Shown: piece by piece, positions 13,138 through 17,321 of the stretch | Position numbering within the stretch: position 1 is the first letter of the stretch | Layout: every line of letters starts with the position of its first letter | Assembly (NCBI GenBank): GCA_023412455.1 | Contig: JAEYNQ010000289.1 | Location: 1 to 17,321 of the forward strand | DNA: 17,321 bases | Direction: 5' to 3' | DNA from: Bacillota bacterium | GTDB taxonomy: Bacteria > Bacillota > Clostridia > Lachnospirales > Cellulosilyticaceae | Program-made: the position numbers and the translations under genes | Notes under the pieces: generated by a model | What the model saw: only the letters and a program-made list of their open reading frames with translations | What the model was told of the DNA's origin: nothing | The model's database searches: none

Positions 13138-15132
13138 TTAATTAATTTTAAAACATTCAATAGATGTATTAAGCTGTGTAACAGCGATGGTAAGTTGGTT
13201 AGAAAGGTTAGAAAGCTCCTTCATAACATTTTCTTGCTCTTCACTTAAGGCACTTACTTCCTGTGTAGTAGCAGCAGAATCTTGAGCCACTGTGGCGATT
13301 TGAGAAATCTTTGTCACAGTTGTTTCTTTCAGTGAGAACATTTCTTCAACCTCTTGTCTAATTTGAGAAAGTTCTTGATCCATTTGCCTTAGCATATGGA
13401 CAATATTTGAAAAGGTAAGTGAGGTTTTGGATACAGCTGCTTCTTGCTGAGTAAAGATATCATGAGATTTTTCTGCAAGGAGGATGGTGGCATAGGTTTT
13501 AGCTTCAATTGTTTTTAGGGTACGGCGAACATCTAAGGTAGAGTTTTTAGATTGTTCAGCTAGAGAACGTACTTCTGTAGCCACAACAGCAAAGCCTTTA
13601 CCAGCTTCACCTGCCCTTGCTGCTTCAATACTGGCATTAAGAGCCAAAAGGTTCGTTTGTTCACTAATGGTATCCACTAGTTTCATAATGGTATCAATGG
13701 TCCCAGTTAAGTCATTTAATTCTTTAATGCTTTGTTGGATTTCATTAAAGGTATTAAGAGAAGAAGTCATGGTGAGATTTAAAACGTCAATAGCATCACT
13801 GGTGGTATGAATTTTGTCTTGGGCAGAAGAATTGGTATGACAAATGGTTTCAGTAGCTAACCTTACTTTTTGAATACGAGAAGCTAAATGGGACACAGTT
13901 TCTGACCCTAGTTGAGCATCCGTTGCTTGAAGCGTAGTACCTTCTGCAATGTGAGTAAGAGAAGTAGCAAATTGTTCAAAGGTAGTAAGGGAGTGATCAG
14001 TAGATTGATTGAGGGTTTGAGCGACTTGAAGGGTGTAATTAACCACTTCTTTTGTTTGTAAAATAAGCTTAGACATATTGCTCATCATGTTATTAAAGCT
14101 TTTACAGAGGTCGGTTACTTCGTCATTTCCCTTAGGTGGGATACGAATAGACAAGTCGCCTTGTTCAGCTTGTTGCATAAGCTTCATAAGTTTTCTAATC
14201 GGTGAAGAAATGGTATGACCTGCTAATGTACCTAAGATAGCTACAATAATAAGGGTTAGAAGTATGACAATCCAAGTAATAATAGAAGCACTGCGAAGCT
14301 GATTAGTAAGAGAACTCTCAGGTGTTTGGGTGATAGCGAACCATCCATTAATAAGCTTAGTACACGTAAAAAGTGTATTCTGAAGTGTAAAGGTTTGAAA
14401 GTCTAAATCCTTATCTAAAGTTTCCCAAAAAGTAGGGAAGGATTCATCTTCACTTAATGGAGTAAGAGAAAGAGGAATACCTTTTTCGGTGGTAATGAGA
14501 AATTGAGAGTTTTCTAGTAAATGGATATTTTCTAAACTACTTAACATATTTTTTAAGTTGACTGTAGCCATAAGGGTACAAGAACCCATACCAGCAGGTG
14601 CATCAAGCCTTTTAATAAGAAAAACAAGAGGTATTTCATTAAGAGTTGCTGTAACCCAGGTGAAGGAGCTAGTAGACACAGTATCCTTGAGAGAAAGTAA
14701 GGCCTCTTTGTCTAACTTTTGTGTATTGCCAATAATACGCTGATCATCAAAGACTACAAAGACGTCATTAATGGAGTGATTTAAGTTACAAAGATAAGCA
14801 GCTTCTTTTTGAATAGTATCTATGGCTATTAATTGGTCTTGAGAATTACGAGAATAATACTTGGTTAAAAGTCCTCCTTGAGAAATATCTACAATACCTA
14901 AATTATAGAGAGCGTTCTGGGCATCTGTGATAAAACTATTAAGATTGATAGATGTTTGCGCTACAATTTCAGTAGTTAATTGGGTACTGGTATGATAGAG
15001 GGCTTTTTTGGAAATAGAAGAAAAAACAGTGGTAACAATAAAAAGAGGAAGCATAGCAGAAAGCATACCAATAAGAATAATTTTAAACCGAATGGGAAAA
15101 ACGAAAGGTTTTTTAAAGAATTTAATAGTCAT
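13138..15132 (-). CDS. Methyl-accepting chemotaxis protein with a double-Cache-like sensor
   Basis: This 664-residue chemoreceptor has a membrane helix at about 16-38 and an extracellular sensor of about 240 residues (40-282) whose length and FVVFDDQRIIGN pattern suggest a dCache_1-type domain. A second helix lies at 283-305, a HAMP domain at about 306-358 with PIRKLMKLMQQAEQGDLSIRI, and the signalling coiled coil to the end. The tip EQTNLLALNASIEAARAGEA (491-510) followed by GKGFAVVATEVRSLAEQS is fully conserved. Its sensor differs from that of the plus-strand receptor at 299-2080, so it probably sees another ligand. AGGGGGG at 15139-15145 supports the ATG start. There is no C-terminal tether pentapeptide and no che gene nearby. 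Confidence 0.95.
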   Translation of the reverse strand: MTIKFFKKPFVFPIRFKIILIGMLSAMLPLFIVTTVFSSISKKALYHTSTQLTTEIVAQTSINLNSFITDAQNALYNLGIVDISQGGLLTKYYSRNSQDQLIAIDTIQKEAAYLCNLNHSINDVFVVFDDQRIIGNTQKLDKEALLSLKDTVSTSSFTWVTATLNEIPLVFLIKRLDAPAGMGSCTLMATVNLKNMLSSLENIHLLENSQFLITTEKGIPLSLTPLSEDESFPTFWETLDKDLDFQTFTLQNTLFTCTKLINGWFAITQTPESSLTNQLRSASIITWIVILLTLIIVAILGTLAGHTISSPIRKLMKLMQQAEQGDLSIRIPPKGNDEVTDLCKSFNNMMSNMSKLILQTKEVVNYTLQVAQTLNQSTDHSLTTFEQFATSLTHIAEGTTLQATDAQLGSETVSHLASRIQKVRLATETICHTNSSAQDKIHTTSDAIDVLNLTMTSSLNTFNEIQQSIKELNDLTGTIDTIMKLVDTISEQTNLLALNASIEAARAGEAGKGFAVVATEVRSLAEQSKNSTLDVRRTLKTIEAKTYATILLAEKSHDIFTQQEAAVSKTSLTFSNIVHMLRQMDQELSQIRQEVEEMFSLKETTVTKISQIATVAQDSAATTQEVSALSEEQENVMKELSNLSNQLTIAVTQLNTSIECFKIN

Positions 15133-15149
15133 TATTGAGTCCCCCCTAC

Positions 15150-15245
15150 CCTTTTTAGGCAGTTTACCACGAATGACATAAGATTAGAATCCTAAATAAT
15201 ATATAAATATCCTAAAATATATTATGTTTAGATAATTTGCGACAC
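15150..15245 (-). promoter_or_regulatory. A/T-rich upstream region of the minus-strand chemoreceptor
   Basis: ATCCTAAA occurs at 15189-15196 and 15209-15216, exactly 20 bases (about two helical turns) apart, and ATAATATA/TATATTAT arms surround the second copy. Several TATATT-like -10 boxes are possible, so I cannot choose one. The spaced direct repeats may be a regulator site. Confidence 0.35.
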
Positions 15246-15275
15246 AAAAAAGGTGGACTAGCGTCCACCTTTTTT
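15246..15275 (-). terminator. Terminator between the metal exporter and chemoreceptor genes
   Basis: AAAAAAGGTGGAC, loop TAGC, GTCCACCTTTTTT is a perfect 13-bp stem with T runs on both strands. It starts three bases after the stop of the minus-strand cation transporter gene. Confidence 0.92.
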
Positions 15276-15278
15276 CCA

Positions 15279-16469
15279 TTATTTAGGGCTATGAAGATAG
15301 CATTTATCAATGGTAATAATGCAGTTATAGTCGGGATGTTGTTCCTGAACAGAATCTATAATGCTTTTTTTTAGTTCTTCTTCACACATCACCTTATCCA
15401 AATGATAAGCATCTACCACAATATCAAAAATTAGGTTTTTCTTTTCACCTTGTCCCACAAAGCGAAAATCATGCATCGATTGGATAAGAGGGTTATATTT
15501 AATGATTTTATCTACTTCACTACGTACCTTAGCCACTTCTTCAGAGGCCACACAAATAGGGTCCATGTGGATGACTAAATGTAAGTGAAGGGCCTTGCTA
15601 AGTTCTCTTTCTGCTGTATCAATGATATCATGGATAGTCATAATAGGAAGATCTGCTGGGATTTCTGCGTGAAGAGAAGCCATGATACGACCAGGGCCAT
15701 AATTATGGACAATGAGATCATGTACACCAGAAATATAATCATAGGAAAGAACACCTTCTGTTAGGGCTTGAACCAATTCTTCATCAGGAGCTTCGCCAAT
15801 GAGGGGGTTAAGGGTTTCTTTAATAAGGTTAAAACCAGCATAGATAATAACTAGAGCTACAAATGCACCTACATAGCCATCAATAGGAAAAGTTGTAAAA
15901 CGAGAGGCTAAGAAGGAGAGAACAACAACGGAAGTAGTAAAGACATCTCCCATTGAATCAGTGGCTGTTGCCTTTAAGGATTGAGAGTTAATTTTATTGC
16001 CCAATAGCTTATTAAAATGACTGAGCCACCATTTAAAGAAGATAGAAACAAAAAGGAGGCAGAAAGGTACTAGGCTGAAGACAACAGGCTCTCCATGAAA
16101 AATGCGAGTAATAGAAGTTTTTATGAATTGAAAGCCCACAACCAATACCAAAGAAGCTATAACAAGTGCAGAGATATATTCAATTCGCCCATGGCCGTAA
16201 GGATGTTCCCTATCAGCTGGTTTAGTGGATAACTTAAAGCCAATGATAGTAATGATAGAAGAAGCTGCATCTGATAAATTGTTAAAAGCATCAGCAAGAA
16301 TAGCAACAGAAGAAGATAGTAAGCCTATTACAAGCTTGAGCACAAAAAGAAAGGTATTAACGAAAATACCAACTAAGCCAGATAAATAGCCGATTTGACT
16401 ACGGGTTTCTGCTTTTGTATAGTCTACAGAGCCCTTGAATACTTTTTTTAAAATCCAATCCGTTAACAT
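15279..16469 (-). CDS. Cation diffusion facilitator (CDF) metal exporter, probably Mn-type
   Basis: This 396-residue proton-coupled exporter of divalent metal has about six membrane helices within residues 28-222. The transport-site residues are Asn63 and Asp67 in AFNNLSDAAS (helix 2) and Asp171 and Asp175 in TATDSMGDVF (helix 5). The usual zinc pattern has histidine here. An N-D-D-D set is, to my knowledge, linked to manganese-type CDFs. HPYGHGRIEY (89-98) is a standard family motif. The cytoplasmic part (about 225-396) is longer than in the roughly 300-residue FieF proteins. It holds the usual ZT-dimer domain with HDIIDTAEREL and HMDP, plus an extra 80-90 residue domain. GAGGTG at 16475-16480 sets the start. 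A TATAAT lies 39 bases upstream. Confidence 0.94.
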   Translation of the reverse strand: MLTDWILKKVFKGSVDYTKAETRSQIGYLSGLVGIFVNTFLFVLKLVIGLLSSSVAILADAFNNLSDAASSIITIIGFKLSTKPADREHPYGHGRIEYISALVIASLVLVVGFQFIKTSITRIFHGEPVVFSLVPFCLLFVSIFFKWWLSHFNKLLGNKINSQSLKATATDSMGDVFTTSVVVLSFLASRFTTFPIDGYVGAFVALVIIYAGFNLIKETLNPLIGEAPDEELVQALTEGVLSYDYISGVHDLIVHNYGPGRIMASLHAEIPADLPIMTIHDIIDTAERELSKALHLHLVIHMDPICVASEEVAKVRSEVDKIIKYNPLIQSMHDFRFVGQGEKKNLIFDIVVDAYHLDKVMCEEELKKSIIDSVQEQHPDYNCIITIDKCYLHSPK

Positions 16470-16507
16470 ACATACACCTCATAAAACACTAATAGTAAAT
16501 TATGTTT

Positions 16508-16513
16508 ATTATA
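16508..16513 (-). promoter_or_regulatory. Candidate -10 box for the CDF gene
   Basis: On the minus strand TATAAT is preceded by GTGG and lies 38 bases upstream of the start codon. No good -35 box is found at the usual spacing. Confidence 0.5.
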
Positions 16514-16545
16514 CCACAAATAGTTAGAAAGAAGTCTGTAAAAAT

Positions 16546-16609
16546 AAGACCTATTATAAAAAGAGCATGTATCCAGGGGGATAACCTAACTTTTTTCATA
16601 ACAGGTCTT
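16546..16609 (-). terminator. Nested terminator hairpin after the membrane-anchored protein gene
   Basis: On the plus strand, AAGACCTATTAT (16546-16557) faces ATAACAGGTCTT (16598-16609), an 11 of 12 match. Inside it are AAAAAG/CTTTTT (16558-16563, 16590-16595) and TATCC/GGATA (16570-16574, 16579-16583). Read on the minus strand it starts five bases after the stop and ends in a T-rich run (ATTTTT), so it should terminate the upstream minus-strand gene. Confidence 0.7.
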
Positions 16610-16613
16610 TTTA

Positions 16614-17231
16614 TTATTGTTCGATAACTTGTTCTTCCATAATAGAGGTATGCACGTCAGAATCTGCGGCTTGTTGATTTTCTGGTTCAACAGGTACATT
16701 AGCGGAAAGGTTATTTTCACTTTCTGAATCAGGATTTAAGGGATCCATAGGAACATTAAGTGCTTCTTCAGTAACAGGTAGTGTTAAACTTTCATAAGTA
16801 GAGGTAATCTGGGTGTTTTTATCATCAGCAAGTGCCACTTTGACAGCATCCATAAGCATATTGGTTGCAGGTGAGATTTGGGCGTTAGTTGGAAATTCTA
16901 AAGATTGAGTGGCTGTCACAAAGGCGTTGACCTCATCAATGCCCTTAACCAGTTCTGTATAAAGAATAGATGAACTCTCATCTAAACCTTCTAAAGCTAC
17001 AGAAGTAATGACACTGTTCTTGATTTCTACTACTAAGTCCATTTCAGCATCAGATAGCTGAATGCCTGCTATGTACCGACCATCTTGATAAGTATCAGAT
17101 GGAGCAAAGGTTTGCGTAGCACCTTTGTTTCTTATAAGAAAGAAAACTAAAAGTGCAATGGCAACTAATAAGATGATAAAAGGAATACGAAGATCTTTTA
17201 ACTTAAACACCATAAATTTAGGACTAGACAT
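16614..17231 (-). CDS. Membrane-anchored protein with a weak FMN-binding-like domain
   Basis: I do not firmly recognise this 205-residue protein. A basic N-terminus (KFMVFKLKDLR) and one strong membrane helix (16-34) suggest a single-pass protein with its bulk outside the cell. Residues 48-135 recall the FMN_bind fold: DGRYIAGI at the start, VVEIKNSVITSVALEG as the paired strands, and an ISPATNMLMDAVKVAL helix with a Thr where flavinylated relatives have SGAT. The match is remote and may be only structural. Residues 153-205 are acidic, rich in Pro, Glu and Asn, and probably disordered. AAAAGGAGGG upstream of the ATG is an excellent ribosome binding site. The gene is monocistronic by its flanking hairpin. 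Confidence 0.75.
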   Translation of the reverse strand: MSSPKFMVFKLKDLRIPFIILLVAIALLVFFLIRNKGATQTFAPSDTYQDGRYIAGIQLSDAEMDLVVEIKNSVITSVALEGLDESSSILYTELVKGIDEVNAFVTATQSLEFPTNAQISPATNMLMDAVKVALADDKNTQITSTYESLTLPVTEEALNVPMDPLNPDSESENNLSANVPVEPENQQAADSDVHTSIMEEQVIEQ

Positions 17232-17259
17232 ATTTACCCTCCTTTTAATAAGATGTCCT

Positions 17260-17287
17260 ATTACATATATATGGGTAAGTAGTCCAA
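17260..17287 (-). promoter_or_regulatory. Candidate promoter of the membrane-anchored protein gene
   Basis: On the minus strand TTGGAC (17287-17282) and TGTAAT (17265-17260) are 16 bases apart, about 28 bases before the start codon. The -10 box matches 5 of 6 consensus positions and the -35 box 3 of 6. The rest of 17232-17321 shows nothing else I can support. Confidence 0.35.
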
Positions 17288-17321
17288 TATATGCAGGTTA
17301 TAATAACAAAAAATAAAGGAC

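Noticed and set aside
14558..14743. Plus-strand open frame inside the second chemoreceptor gene
   Set aside because: It is a shadow of the sensor domain coding sequence.
17125..17316. Plus-strand open frame over the start of the orphan membrane protein gene
   Set aside because: The minus-strand gene has an excellent ribosome binding site and a membrane anchor; the plus frame has no support.
1..17321. CRISPR array, tRNA, rRNA or phage genes
   Set aside because: No regularly spaced direct repeats, no cloverleaf or rRNA signatures and no phage or integrase proteins were found on either strand.

Overview
The window looks like chromosomal DNA of a low-GC, Gram-positive anaerobe of the class Clostridia. 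Base composition is A/T rich, ribosome binding sites are strong and G-rich, and intrinsic terminators end in T runs. Gene content also fits: Cache-type chemoreceptors, a MacB/FtsX-type exporter without an outer-membrane partner, anaerobic-type cobalamin genes under a cobalamin riboswitch, and a DUF3793-DUF2325 gene pair. A Lachnospirales genus such as Cellulosilyticum is my guess, but the sequence alone does not prove it. There are twelve convincing protein genes. I see no tRNA, rRNA, transposase, phage gene or CRISPR array.

Layout. Bases 1-298 hold a terminator-like hairpin and the first copy of a 76-bp structured repeat. A plus-strand chemoreceptor (299-2080) follows and ends at a strong terminator. 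Bases 2387-7095 form one tight operon for a tripartite-type ABC exporter: ATPase, two different FtsX-like permeases and a membrane-fusion protein, joined by overlaps or an 11-nt gap. Bases 7150-11802 are a cobalamin-controlled operon. It has a promoter, a cobalamin riboswitch with readable antiterminator and terminator alternatives, then cbiP, cbiB, cobD and cobU. These genes amidate the corrin ring, make and attach the aminopropanol arm, and activate cobinamide. cobS, cobT and cobC are not in the window.

Bases 11803-12178 form a dense regulatory intergenic region. It holds the second copy of the 76-bp repeat (73/76 identical, same orientation), a terminator directly before it, and two 16-bp near-palindromes of the form GTTAG-N6-CTAAC on either side. 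A two-gene unit of uncharacterised families follows (DUF3793, then DUF2325), with a 10-bp inverted repeat across the gene junction.

Bases 13138-17231 are on the minus strand: a second chemoreceptor, a cation diffusion facilitator whose metal-site residues (NxxxD and DxxxD) suggest manganese or another non-zinc divalent metal, and a membrane-anchored protein with a faint FMN-binding-like domain. Perfect or nested hairpins separate these units.

The parts most worth a second look are the duplicated repeat, which behaves like a small structured RNA with its own terminator, the paired palindromes around one copy upstream of the DUF3793-DUF2325 unit, and the riboswitch expression platform. No entirely new multi-gene system is evident. 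The DUF3793-DUF2325 locus with its unusual control region is the best candidate for undescribed biology.
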